A program made the position numbers and the translations under genes. Below are positions 39,985 to 48,628 of a stretch of DNA of 64,000 nucleotides, in pieces. The notes beneath the pieces are model-generated. The model was not told the DNA's origin, did no database searches, and saw only the letters and a list, made by a program, of their open reading frames with translations. Source of the DNA: an uncultured Porphyromonadaceae bacterium (GTDB lineage: Bacteria; Bacteroidota; Bacteroidia; Bacteroidales; Muribaculaceae); contig CAMWUJ010000001.1 in NCBI GenBank assembly GCA_947177405.1, positions 41,673-105,672 of the forward strand, written 5' to 3'. How positions within the stretch are numbered: position 1 is the first letter of the stretch; each line of letters begins with the position of its first letter.

Positions 39985-40506
39985 ATGATTATGAAGAAAA
40001 CTATTCTCGCCATTCTTTTTCTGGCCGCCTCAGCTCTCGGCATATCGGCCCAGAAATATGCTTTGGTGGATATGGAATATATCCTCCGTAATGTTCCCGC
40101 ATATGAGATGGCCAACGAACAGCTCAACCAAGTGTCGCAACGCTGGGAGAAGGAGGTGAACGAAGTGTCGAAAGAGGCTGATACGATGTATCAGAACTAT
40201 AAATCGGAGATGGTGTTCCTCACCGACGACCAAAAGAAGAAACGTGAAGCGGAAATCACCGAAAAGGAGAAAGAGGCCACCGACCTGCGCTATAAATATT
40301 TCGGTCCCGAAGGTGAGCTATATAAGAAACGTCAGAGCCTCATGAAGCCTATTCAGGAGGATGTATATAATGCCGTGAAGGCCGTGGCCGAGGAGAAGGG
40401 TTACGTCACCATCTTCGACCGTGCCTCATCCCAAAGCATCGTTTATGCCAAACCTTCCATTGATGTAAGCAATGAAGTGCTTGCCAAATTGGGATATTCC
40501 AAATAA
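39985..40506 (+). CDS. OmpH/Skp family chaperone
   Basis: KYALVDMEYILRNVPAYEMANEQL. Confidence 0.92.
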   Translation: MIMKKTILAILFLAASALGISAQKYALVDMEYILRNVPAYEMANEQLNQVSQRWEKEVNEVSKEADTMYQNYKSEMVFLTDDQKKKREAEITEKEKEATDLRYKYFGPEGELYKKRQSLMKPIQEDVYNAVKAVAEEKGYVTIFDRASSQSIVYAKPSIDVSNEVLAKLGYSK

Positions 40507-40544
40507 AAGACTTAACTTTGCATTAGTAAAAAATATAAATAGAA

Positions 40545-41042
40545 ATGATCAAGAAAATTTTACTTGCCGTAGCGTTTGCTATTCCAATGCTCGTGTCGGC
40601 ACAATCACTTAAAGTCGGAGTTGTCGATACCAGCGCCATCATGCAGGGTTTACCCGATACCAAGGCTGCTGAAACTAAAATCGCAGAGCGCTCCAAGACA
40701 TACGAGGATGAATTCGGAAAACTTCAGGCTGAGATGCAGCGTCTTTATGATGAATACAATAAAGATGGTGTCAACGCAGCCCCGGCCATTCGCGAACGTC
40801 GTGAGCGTGAGCTTGCCCAGATGCAACAGAAAATGGAGGAATTCCACCAGTCGGCAAGCCAGGATCTCCAGAAACTTCAGCAGGATCTCATGGCTCCCAT
40901 CGTAGCAAAGATCAAACAGGCTATCGAGGCTGTGGGTCAGGAAGGTGGCTATGGCATGATCCAGGAGACTCAGGCTCTCATCTACTATGCTGCCCCCGTC
41001 ACTGATATCACACCTATGGTGAAAAGCAAACTGGGCATTTAA
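40545..41042 (+). CDS. OmpH/Skp family chaperone (second)
   Basis: LKVGVVDTSAIMQGLPDTKAAE. Confidence 0.92.
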   Translation: MIKKILLAVAFAIPMLVSAQSLKVGVVDTSAIMQGLPDTKAAETKIAERSKTYEDEFGKLQAEMQRLYDEYNKDGVNAAPAIRERRERELAQMQQKMEEFHQSASQDLQKLQQDLMAPIVAKIKQAIEAVGQEGGYGMIQETQALIYYAAPVTDITPMVKSKLGI

Positions 41043-41063
41043 GTAACCCAATAATGGAAGTAT

Positions 41064-41095
41064 AAAAGCGGGGTCCCCGGGGATTCCGCTTTTTA
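41064..41095 (+). terminator. Intrinsic terminator
   Basis: AAAGCGGggTCCCC/GGGGAttCCGCTTTTT. Confidence 0.8.
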
Positions 41096-41128
41096 ATTAA
41101 AATAACCCAATTCATTAATACCCCAAGA

Positions 41129-41947
41129 GTGATGACCCAAATCGGTGTTTTCGATTCAGGATATGGAGGGCTTACCATACTGCGGGAGATGCGAAAGCGT
41201 CTGCCTCAGTATGATTATCTTTATTTAGGCGATAACGCCCGCGCTCCTTATGGCACCCGAAGTTTCGATGTGGTGCTTGATTTCACATGGCAGGCCGTGG
41301 AAGAGCTTTTCTCCCACGGTTGCAGACTTGTGATTCTTGCATGCAACACTGCCTCGGCTAAAGCGCTGCGCACCATTCAGCAGAATTTTCTTCCTATGAA
41401 ATATCCCGACCGGAGGGTATTGGGAGTGATACGTCCTACGGCGGAAGTGATCGGGGATATCACGCGCAACCGACACATCGGTGTATTCGCCACTCCGGGC
41501 ACAATCCAGAGCGGAAGCTACACTATGGAGGTGAATAAACTGTTCCCCGATATAAAGGTGAATGAGCTGGCATGCCCTATGTTTGTGCCATTGGTAGAGA
41601 ATGAGGAGGCTTCCGGAGATGGTGCCGATTTCTTCGTGAAGAAATACCTCGGCATAATTCTGGAGAAGGATCCCGACATAGATACCCTTGTGCTCGCCTG
41701 CACCCACTATCCCCTGCTCTTCCCCAAAATCAGGAAGTTTGCACCGGAGAATATCCGTGTCATCGCTCAGGGCGATCTCGTGGCCGACAGTCTCGCCGAC
41801 TATCTTCGCCGGCATCCCGAGATTGAAAGGGAGTGCAGCAAAAACGGTACCGTGGAATATCTCACCACAGAAAGCACTGAAAAATTCAATCACCTCGCCT
41901 CCACTTTCATGAAGAAAGAGGTGAATGCCAAAAGAATAACATTATAA
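41129..41947 (+). CDS. murI: Glutamate racemase
   Basis: IGVFDSGYGGLTILREM...ACNTASA...LACTHYPLL. Confidence 0.95.
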   Translation: MMTQIGVFDSGYGGLTILREMRKRLPQYDYLYLGDNARAPYGTRSFDVVLDFTWQAVEELFSHGCRLVILACNTASAKALRTIQQNFLPMKYPDRRVLGVIRPTAEVIGDITRNRHIGVFATPGTIQSGSYTMEVNKLFPDIKVNELACPMFVPLVENEEASGDGADFFVKKYLGIILEKDPDIDTLVLACTHYPLLFPKIRKFAPENIRVIAQGDLVADSLADYLRRHPEIERECSKNGTVEYLTTESTEKFNHLASTFMKKEVNAKRITL

Positions 41948-41959
41948 TCGAACTCCATC

Positions 41960-42229
41960 ATGACAATCCAGGAATTAAAGCTTAAAATCAAAACTCTCCC
42001 GACGGAAGAAGCAATAAGAATATTATCTGACTATATCTCTGACAATCCATCATCCGATGAAGCCCTTACCATGAGAGGGATGAAATACTGGAGCACCGAC
42101 CAGCGGTCGTTAGCCATAAACGACTATTTGGCAGCAATCCGCATCAACCCCGACTCAACGGCACGACTCGCACTACAAGCATCCCAGGATATCCTCAACT
42201 ATTATAACAAAGATCTGTATAATCCCTGA
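41960..42229 (+). CDS. Small TPR-like hypothetical protein
   Basis: 89 aa: MRGMKYWSTDQRSLAINDYLAAIRINPDS. Confidence 0.65.
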   Translation: MTIQELKLKIKTLPTEEAIRILSDYISDNPSSDEALTMRGMKYWSTDQRSLAINDYLAAIRINPDSTARLALQASQDILNYYNKDLYNP

Positions 42230-42271
42230 ATCTATTTCATATTTACCGCATTTTCCCTACGTCCCCATCCA

Positions 42272-42332
42272 ATAAGACCTCATTCAACAAAATATATCAA
42301 ACGATCCAAAGGTAATTTAAATGAGGTCTTAT
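42272..42332. repeat. Inverted repeat, 13-bp perfect arms, 35-nt loop
   Basis: ATAAGACCTCATT ... AATGAGGTCTTAT. Confidence 0.8.
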
Positions 42333-42362
42333 GCTGTCAGTTCGATTATTTAAGCGAATAAT

Positions 42363-43208
42363 ATGAAGCGACAAATGAATAAACAAGCAGTAAAAAAAGC
42401 ATCCACAATCGCCGGAAAGGAAACCCCACTTGCAACTCCATCAACTCTTAAAGCCACATCGAGACCATCCATAAAGGAAAAAATAATAGGCTTCGTATGG
42501 CAGCATTTCTGGCTACTCGTTTCAATGTACTTTATGACTTTCGGAGTCGCGCTATGCGTACGTTCCAATCTCGGTAGCGGAGTGATTTCCTCCATCCCAA
42601 TGTCTTTTTCCCTTGCAGGTGAGGCGGGATTGGCACCCGGCTGGACCATCGGTGGCTACACCAATATTATGAACGTGATCCTTGTAGCGGCACAGATTCT
42701 TGTCTTGCGTCGCCGCTTCGACCCCGTGCAGCTCTTTCAGCTCATAATAGGCTTCGTCTTCGGTTTCCTGCTTGATATCAATATGATAGTCACGTCCTAC
42801 TTTTCCTATGACTCTCTGATAAAACAAATAGTGGCGCAGTTGGCAGGAGCCTCAGTGCTGGGAGCGGCGGTTGCCATGGAAATCCGCTGTGGCTCAGTCA
42901 CGATGCCCGGTGAAGGGATACAGGTTGCCATAGCGCAGGTAACCGGACGTCCCTTCCCGATAGTGAAAATATGCGTTGACACCACTCTTGTAATCCTTGC
43001 CGTAATCTCCGGCTACTGTTTCTTTGGCGTGTGGCCCGTCACTGTAGTAGGACCCGGCACCCTTTTCGCCATGTTCTACGTAGGTTACGTTGTAAAACTC
43101 GTCAACCCGCGCCTCGGCTGGTTTGACCGCATCCTTGCATATCGTCCCGGCTTCCGTCGCTACATCTACGGCCTTGCCCGACGGATCTACCCGCGCCACG
43201 AAGGGTAA
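42363..43208 (+). CDS. YczE/YitT-like (DUF6198-type) membrane protein
   Basis: FGVALCVRSNLGSGVISSIPMSFS..., multi-TM. Confidence 0.75.
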   Translation: MKRQMNKQAVKKASTIAGKETPLATPSTLKATSRPSIKEKIIGFVWQHFWLLVSMYFMTFGVALCVRSNLGSGVISSIPMSFSLAGEAGLAPGWTIGGYTNIMNVILVAAQILVLRRRFDPVQLFQLIIGFVFGFLLDINMIVTSYFSYDSLIKQIVAQLAGASVLGAAVAMEIRCGSVTMPGEGIQVAIAQVTGRPFPIVKICVDTTLVILAVISGYCFFGVWPVTVVGPGTLFAMFYVGYVVKLVNPRLGWFDRILAYRPGFRRYIYGLARRIYPRHEG

Positions 43209-43298
43209 AACTGTAACTTAAGAAAGATCGAGAATTTATCGAATGGCGACTTTAGGATAAACCACAGGTTCTCGGGATCGTAACAAAATTTCGCCACA
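43195..43298. repeat. Direct repeat R1 (other copy at 45894-45995)
   Basis: gccacgaaggGtaaaact-taacttaagaaagatcgagaatttatcg-atggcgactttaggataaaccacaggttct. Confidence 0.9.
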
Positions 43299-43405
43299 AC
43301 TTACGGAATGAATCTGCCTCAATTTAAGGAATGAAATCGCCACAATTTAAGGAATGAAATCGCCACAATTTGCCGAATAAAATTGCTACAATTTGCCGAA
43401 TAGAG
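43291..43405. repeat. Five tandem 23-bp repeats upstream of DUF4143 ATPase gene
   Basis: consensus tcgccacaatttaaggaatgaaa; starts near 43291, 43314, 43337, 43360, 43383. Confidence 0.9.
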
Positions 43406-43449
43406 TTTTTTTGTTTATATTTGTAAAAAATATAAATTAATAAAACTCG

Positions 43450-44736
43450 ATGACTGACAACACAATATATCATCCACGCATCGCAGATACATTATTAAAA
43501 GATAAATTGGAAGCCAAAGGGGCCGTATTGATAAGAGGCCCCAAATGGTGTGGTAAAACCACTACTGCGGAACAATGTGCCAAAAGCACAATATACATGG
43601 GAACAACTGGAAGCAATAATATTGAGCTTGCCAAAATAAATCCAGGAATAATTCTAAAAGGTGAAAACCCTCGACTTATTGATGAATGGCAATTAGCACC
43701 TGAACTTTGGGATGCCGTAAGATATGAAGTGGATCACAGACATAAACGAGGACAATTCATATTGACAGGGTCGGCTGTGCCACCGGATAAAAAAGATAAA
43801 GTGCATCATACAGGCACCGGAAGATTTGCTATAATAGATATGTTGCCCATGTCGCTTTATGAATCCGGCGAATCAACCGGAGAAGTAAGTCTGGCACACC
43901 TATTCACGAACCCCGAAGAAATTTACGGGAACAACCGACATACTCTGGAAAAAATTGCATTTCTCACCTGTCGCGGTGGATGGCCCTTTGCCATAGCCGA
44001 AGACATGTCACCTAAAGCAGCTCTCAGTCAGGCAGAAGACTATTTAGATGTTGTGGTGGAAGAGGATATATCACGAGTGGATGGAACCATAAGAAATGAG
44101 GAAAGAGCAAGAGTAATACTGCGTTCATATGCTCGCTATCAAGGCACCCAGACTCCTATCAGCAAAATACGTCAAGATGTGGCGGTCAATGATAATGATA
44201 CGATATCAGTAGATACCATTGCCACCTATCTGAATGCACTCCGTCAAATATTCGTGATTAAAGATATGGAGGCGTGGAATCCAAATCTGCAATCTAAGAC
44301 AACGATACGTACCACTCCCACGAGATATTTCACGGATCCCTCTATTGCCACGGCCTCTCTTCGCATAGGACCCGAAGATTTGATAAATGCTCTGCCGACA
44401 TTCGGACTGATATTTGAAACTCTTTGTGTTCGCGACCTCCGGGTTTACGCAAAGTCGTTAGACGGGGATGTATATCATTACCGCGACAGCAACGGATTAG
44501 AATGTGATACAGTGATACATCTTAAAAATGGGAAATATGGATTAGCTGAAATAAAGCTCGGGGGAGAGAAACTGATTGAAGAAGGATGTGCCAATCTAAA
44601 AAAACTTTCCTCGATTATTGACACTTCAAAAATGGGTCAACCATCATTCAAGATGATAATAACAGCCGTAGGAGATTATGCCTACCGGCGCCCCGACGGA
44701 ATCTTTATCGTCCCAATTGGATGTCTGAAGAATTAG
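43450..44736 (+). CDS. ATP-binding protein with DUF4143 (AAA family)
   Basis: VLIRGPKWCGKTTTAEQCAKS Walker A; LIDEWQLAPELWDAVR; DUF4143-type C-terminus. Confidence 0.9.
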   Translation: MTDNTIYHPRIADTLLKDKLEAKGAVLIRGPKWCGKTTTAEQCAKSTIYMGTTGSNNIELAKINPGIILKGENPRLIDEWQLAPELWDAVRYEVDHRHKRGQFILTGSAVPPDKKDKVHHTGTGRFAIIDMLPMSLYESGESTGEVSLAHLFTNPEEIYGNNRHTLEKIAFLTCRGGWPFAIAEDMSPKAALSQAEDYLDVVVEEDISRVDGTIRNEERARVILRSYARYQGTQTPISKIRQDVAVNDNDTISVDTIATYLNALRQIFVIKDMEAWNPNLQSKTTIRTTPTRYFTDPSIATASLRIGPEDLINALPTFGLIFETLCVRDLRVYAKSLDGDVYHYRDSNGLECDTVIHLKNGKYGLAEIKLGGEKLIEEGCANLKKLSSIIDTSKMGQPSFKMIITAVGDYAYRRPDGIFIVPIGCLKN

Positions 44737-44770
44737 AAAAGATATTACCTTCCGTGAAAAAATTTAAGGA

Positions 44771-44816
44771 CTTTGGCCTCTTACAACAAAAGGAATTTTA
44801 TTGTAAGAGGCCAAAG
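44771..44816. repeat. Long hairpin (16-bp perfect stem)
   Basis: CTTTGGCCTCTTACAA-14 nt-TTGTAAGAGGCCAAAG. Confidence 0.9.
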
Positions 44817-44836
44817 AAAATGACTGCCTAACATCA

Positions 44837-44923
44837 TTAGACAGCCACTACGATCATAATAATTCCTATTACAAGACAAAGGATCTTTCCTGTAATTTTG
44901 TATTTTCCAATCTTGATTTCCAT
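44837..44923 (-). CDS. 28-aa putative single-TM microprotein
   Basis: MEIKIGKYKITGKILCLVIGIIMIVVAV*; downstream of and co-directional with 44958..45374. Confidence 0.45.
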   Translation of the reverse strand: MEIKIGKYKITGKILCLVIGIIMIVVAV

Positions 44924-44957
44924 AATGTAAAATTACGAAAAAAAAGAGAGATGTCTC

Positions 44958-45374
44958 TTATAATATCTTCCTTTTGAAGAATTTAATACGCTTTATGGTA
45001 TGTGCTATGGCAAATGCTATCATTAAGAAACCGATTTTTCCATGAATACCTCCTAATGGACTATGTTCGTTTGCCATGAGCCAATGGATAAAAGTTACAA
45101 CTCCTGATATGAAAGTAAGAATATACAACCACCAGAGAATACGTGTCGGAACTTTTAATTTGCTAAATTTAGTAAGCCACTTTTTCCATTGAAAATGAAG
45201 GTAAATGTGCCATACCACAAGACACATAAACGGTAGTGCCACTATTATATGGAAAATAACCGGGAAGAAACCTCTACTTGACGTCGCTTCCAACTGTATG
45301 CTTGAGGCCAGTACAATCGGTAACAGAATTGCTAACAACCAATCGCATATCTTTAATCTTTGTGCTTTTGTCAT
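44958..45374 (-). CDS. Cytochrome b561 / DUF4405-like membrane protein
   Basis: 138 aa, four TM with conserved His (VVWHIYLHFQW, GKIGFLMIAFAIAHTIKR). Confidence 0.75.
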   Translation of the reverse strand: MTKAQRLKICDWLLAILLPIVLASSIQLEATSSRGFFPVIFHIIVALPFMCLVVWHIYLHFQWKKWLTKFSKLKVPTRILWWLYILTFISGVVTFIHWLMANEHSPLGGIHGKIGFLMIAFAIAHTIKRIKFFKRKIL

Positions 45375-45735
45375 AACGCAAAGGTATAAATAATTCGCGA
45401 GTTACGAAAGAAAAACCTTGTAATTATAGACTCGGAAGAGGCGGCACGAAGTTATCACGCGTTAAAATAAGCTGAGATTTACAGGGATGCATTATATAAG
45501 CCCTGAAAGATTAGCCGAACATCTGGGACGTTTCAGTTTTAGCAAGATAAAACTCGATCCAACCAAAAATGATAATGCAGGGTCGCATATCAGGGAGCAG
45601 ATATCGCCTTGCAGACGAAGGAATATAGAGAGCTATATGACTGAGTTAATTGAAAATCGACGAGTTTCCACTATTGATTAACAATGACGAGTCAAGAGGC
45701 AATAGATACCCATGAGATGCGAGTGAGGGAGTAAT

Positions 45736-45897
45736 TTAAAAACTTTATATCTGAGTGATGGCTATGGAATAACCCACTCAAAGGCATATAGACGGCTTCA
45801 ATGTGTTTCCCAGGGACAAAGCATCCTTTTCCCCGAAGAGGCAGAGGTTGCCACGGCATAAGCCGGTGTGGAGGCTACCCGGCGGTTAGCAGTGCCA
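45736..45897. repeat. Direct repeat R2 (162 bp; other copy 47960-48121)
   Basis: Starts with remnant of GNAT-gene 3' end and runs through 3' end of the 48022..48441 gene. Confidence 0.9.
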
Positions 45898-45995
45898 CGA
45901 AGGTAAAACTATAACTTAAGAAAGATCGAGAATTTATCGGATGGCGACTTTAGGATAAACCACAGGTTCTTGGGAGCATAACAAAATTTTACCAC
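45894..45995. repeat. Direct repeat R1, second copy, abutting R2
   Basis: Near-identical to 43195-43298. Confidence 0.9.
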
Positions 45996-46042
45996 AATTT
46001 GCGAAATGTTTGTGCTTCAATTTGCCAAATGAAAGCGCCCCA

Positions 46043-46115
46043 ATGAACTGACCCCAAAAAGTTGAACACAAAACTTCTTGAGTGCAGTTCAGTTGTTAGA
46101 CACTCTAATTACCAG
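46043..46115. mobile_element. Possible IS3/IS150-type terminal sequence remnant
   Basis: TGAACTGACCCCAAAAAGTTGAACAC ... GTGCAGTTCAGTTGTTAGACACTC resembles such IS ends; no transposase. Confidence 0.35.
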
Positions 46116-46139
46116 TAGCTTTCCATCAATGGAATATAA

Positions 46140-46787
46140 TTAATGTCGAGGAGTATTACAAGATGAACATCTTACATGGTAATGTTCAGAATACTTTCCG
46201 CATATTCTACATTTATTCCCTTTACTATTATATTCAGCCAACCAACTGGCGGTGCCGTAGATTTGTGATGGAGACGGGTCAATGCCACTGCCTCCACACT
46301 TGGAGCAACTGCTATTCCTCTTTGGTTTTGAACTATGTGAATCTCCGGATGAATCTTCCCATGAATAGTCAAAAGTGATCCCTTCTGATTGATAATATTT
46401 GTTTGCATCATAAAATGCTAACTGTTCTTCTTTACTGTCCACATACCAAGTTGTCATGGTCCAATCCCCATACATGGAAACAATTTGAGCCATTTTTGAT
46501 CTATCGGGTGATATTACATATTCTATTGTGCCATATTGACTTGTATTACGATATAAATCATCTCCGGATGGAAGAGTTTTTATGAATTTAGCTGGTGCGG
46601 CAGTACCGAAAGTGAACGGATCTCCAAATTGGGCAGTCGTACCGCCGTCATTGTAAACGGAAATGCTTCCATTAAAGCCAATCGAATGAGTTGGGTAATA
46701 GGTTCTGAAGAAAGCACCACTAAGAAAGCCGGCAGATACAGCAAGTGCATTAAAAATAAAACAGAACAATAATACTAATTTTTTCAT
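46140..46787 (-). CDS. Secreted hypothetical protein with C-terminal zinc-ribbon-like Cys clusters
   Basis: Signal peptide MKKLVLLFCFIFNALAVSAG; CSKCGGSG...CRICGKYSEHYHVRCSSC. Confidence 0.75.
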   Translation of the reverse strand: MKKLVLLFCFIFNALAVSAGFLSGAFFRTYYPTHSIGFNGSISVYNDGGTTAQFGDPFTFGTAAPAKFIKTLPSGDDLYRNTSQYGTIEYVISPDRSKMAQIVSMYGDWTMTTWYVDSKEEQLAFYDANKYYQSEGITFDYSWEDSSGDSHSSKPKRNSSCSKCGGSGIDPSPSQIYGTASWLAEYNSKGNKCRICGKYSEHYHVRCSSCNTPRH

Positions 46788-46831
46788 AAAAATTGATGCC
46801 GTAAGACTCCCTTCATTGGCGTTAGATTAAA

Positions 46832-47095
46832 GATAAAAAGCGTGAGAGTCTGTATCTTCTACTCGTCTCACGTTCAGAGGCTCTGGAATGCCTTTCAGGA
46901 TGAAACGAGCAGTTAGAGCCTCACGCAGATATGTGAATATCATGTATCTTCTCACGGAGATACATGTCATATATCACAATCGAAAGGCATCCATCACTGC
47001 ATCATTCGACCCTTGTTGAAATTTTCCAGATTTCTGAACGTCAAATGAGCGCGGATAAACGCTTCTTTTAATAATTATGCCAATCGGTGGATTGA
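46832..47095 (-). ncRNA. Candidate structured RNA, copy B
   Basis: TAAATTTG -7 box near 47101-47108 (minus); GCGUUUAUCCGCGC, CAUGUAUCU/AGAUACAUG hairpin, CAUAUCUGCGUGAG...GACUCUCACGCUUUUU. Confidence 0.65.
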
Positions 47096-47285
47096 CAACG
47101 CAAATTTAGAAAAAACTTTTATGATTTCAAAATCTTTTTGTAAGCTGATTGTATTGTTTCATCTAAATTTTGTTGAATGAGCTTTTATATAAATTTCATA
47201 CTCCAACCCTGAAATTTCTATTGGAATATCAAAAGTTTCATAGTTTTGTTGTATCTTTGTACTCATACATACAAACATTTCTATT

Positions 47286-47444
47286 ATGGCACGACCAATT
47301 AAAGAAACGCCCGTCTTGATGGGCCAGGATGCAGATAGATTTGAAACACTCATTTCCAATCCCAAGCCCGTATCGAAGGAGGAGAAGGAACGCGCCCGCA
47401 AAGCGTATGAAGTAATGAAGTCCATAAGTAATTTTCAGTGGTGA
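47286..47444 (+). CDS. Small putative antitoxin preceding GNAT
   Basis: MARPIKETPVLMGQDADRFETLISNPKPVSKEEKERARKAYEVMKSISNFQW*; stop 1 bp before GNAT ATG. Confidence 0.75.
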   Translation: MARPIKETPVLMGQDADRFETLISNPKPVSKEEKERARKAYEVMKSISNFQW

Positions 47445-47445
47445 T

Positions 47446-47982
47446 ATGGATTTCAGCAAGCTAAGACAGTTCCAACTCTCTACCGATACCGACATAAAAC
47501 CATTCAAATGTTCAGATGAGGACTTGAACGAATTTCTTTTGGAAGATGCAAAGCATTTCCAAAAGGAACTTATGGCCGTTACTTATCTGCTCGAAGATAT
47601 GGAGCAGCATAAAACCGCGGCCTATTTCAGTTTGCTTGCTGACAAAATCACTTTCAATCCTGAAGAGAGAAGTAGATGGAATAGGCTGAATCGAAATATT
47701 CCTAATTCCAAACGGCGCAGGAGTTATCCGGCAGTTAAGGTGGGTCGTCTGGCCGTAAGCAAAGATTTTACCAGCCAAGGACTGGGGACATTCATACTTG
47801 ACAATATTAAGTATGCTTTTTCAAACGTTAAACGTCTTGGTTGCCGTTTTATAACGGTTGATGCACTAAGTTCTGCTGTTACGTTCTACGAACGTAACGG
47901 CTTCCAATTTTTTACCGAACAAGACAAATATGACGAAACACGTCTTATGTTCTTCGACCTTAAAAACTTTATATCCGACTGA
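47446..47982 (+). CDS. GNAT family N-acetyltransferase (putative toxin)
   Basis: KVGRLAVSKDFTSQGLGTFILDNIK...FYERNGFQF. Confidence 0.88.
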   Translation: MDFSKLRQFQLSTDTDIKPFKCSDEDLNEFLLEDAKHFQKELMAVTYLLEDMEQHKTAAYFSLLADKITFNPEERSRWNRLNRNIPNSKRRRSYPAVKVGRLAVSKDFTSQGLGTFILDNIKYAFSNVKRLGCRFITVDALSSAVTFYERNGFQFFTEQDKYDETRLMFFDLKNFISD

Positions 47983-48121
47983 TGCCTATGGAATAACCCG
48001 CTCAAAGGCATATAGACGGCTTCAATGTGTCTCCCAGGGACAAAGCATCCTTTTCCCCGAAGAGGGAGGGGTTGCCACGGCATAAGCCGGTGTGGAGGTT
48101 GACCGCCGGTTAGCAGTGCCA
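47960..48121. repeat. Direct repeat R2, second copy
   Basis: Near-identical to 45736-45897. Confidence 0.9.
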
Positions 48122-48441
48122 TTATAAATCATAAACGGTTTCTCCATGCTCCATCCCCGGGAATAATTGCGAACATATAGCTGCGCGAGCCCTCGCAGCC
48201 CTTTGGTTTTCTTACGTAGCTCCCCGATCAATTCCGTGAGATCGCTCACCTCGTTGATAAAAAATTCCACCATAGTGCGCCCACCCATAATCACGCGTGC
48301 AAGCAGACGGTCGCCATATCTTATAGGCCGTGAGCTCCCGAAGGCATTCTCATAACGACTCCGCGAATCGGCATATACATAATCGAAATACCCCTTACCA
48401 TATACTCCCTCTCCCAATCTCCTTTTCTCTACAGCAGTCAT
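48022..48441 (-). CDS. Conserved hypothetical protein
   Basis: 139 aa; 3' end lies in R2 and is duplicated 2.2 kb away. Confidence 0.65.
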   Translation of the reverse strand: MTAVEKRRLGEGVYGKGYFDYVYADSRSRYENAFGSSRPIRYGDRLLARVIMGGRTMVEFFINEVSDLTELIGELRKKTKGLRGLAQLYVRNYSRGWSMEKPFMIYNGTANRRSTSTPAYAVATPPSSGKRMLCPWETH

Positions 48442-48628
48442 ATTTCTTTATTTTTATAGTGACAATGAATTTTTATAGTGACATTACAAAATTATCCTCT
48501 TTCAATGCCATTTTATTGCAGCGCAATATAAAAATACTTTAAAGCAATCCCCTCCGCATTACATTATAGCGGTTATTAGAGGATAATTGCGTAAATTTGC
48601 AACCGAAATTTACCCAAGAGAAGATAAT

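Noticed and set aside
43291-43405. CRISPR array
   Set aside because: Repeats are directly tandem with no spacers, and no cas genes are present
45487-45681. 64-aa ORF
   Set aside because: No recognisable domain, between repeats; not supportable as a gene
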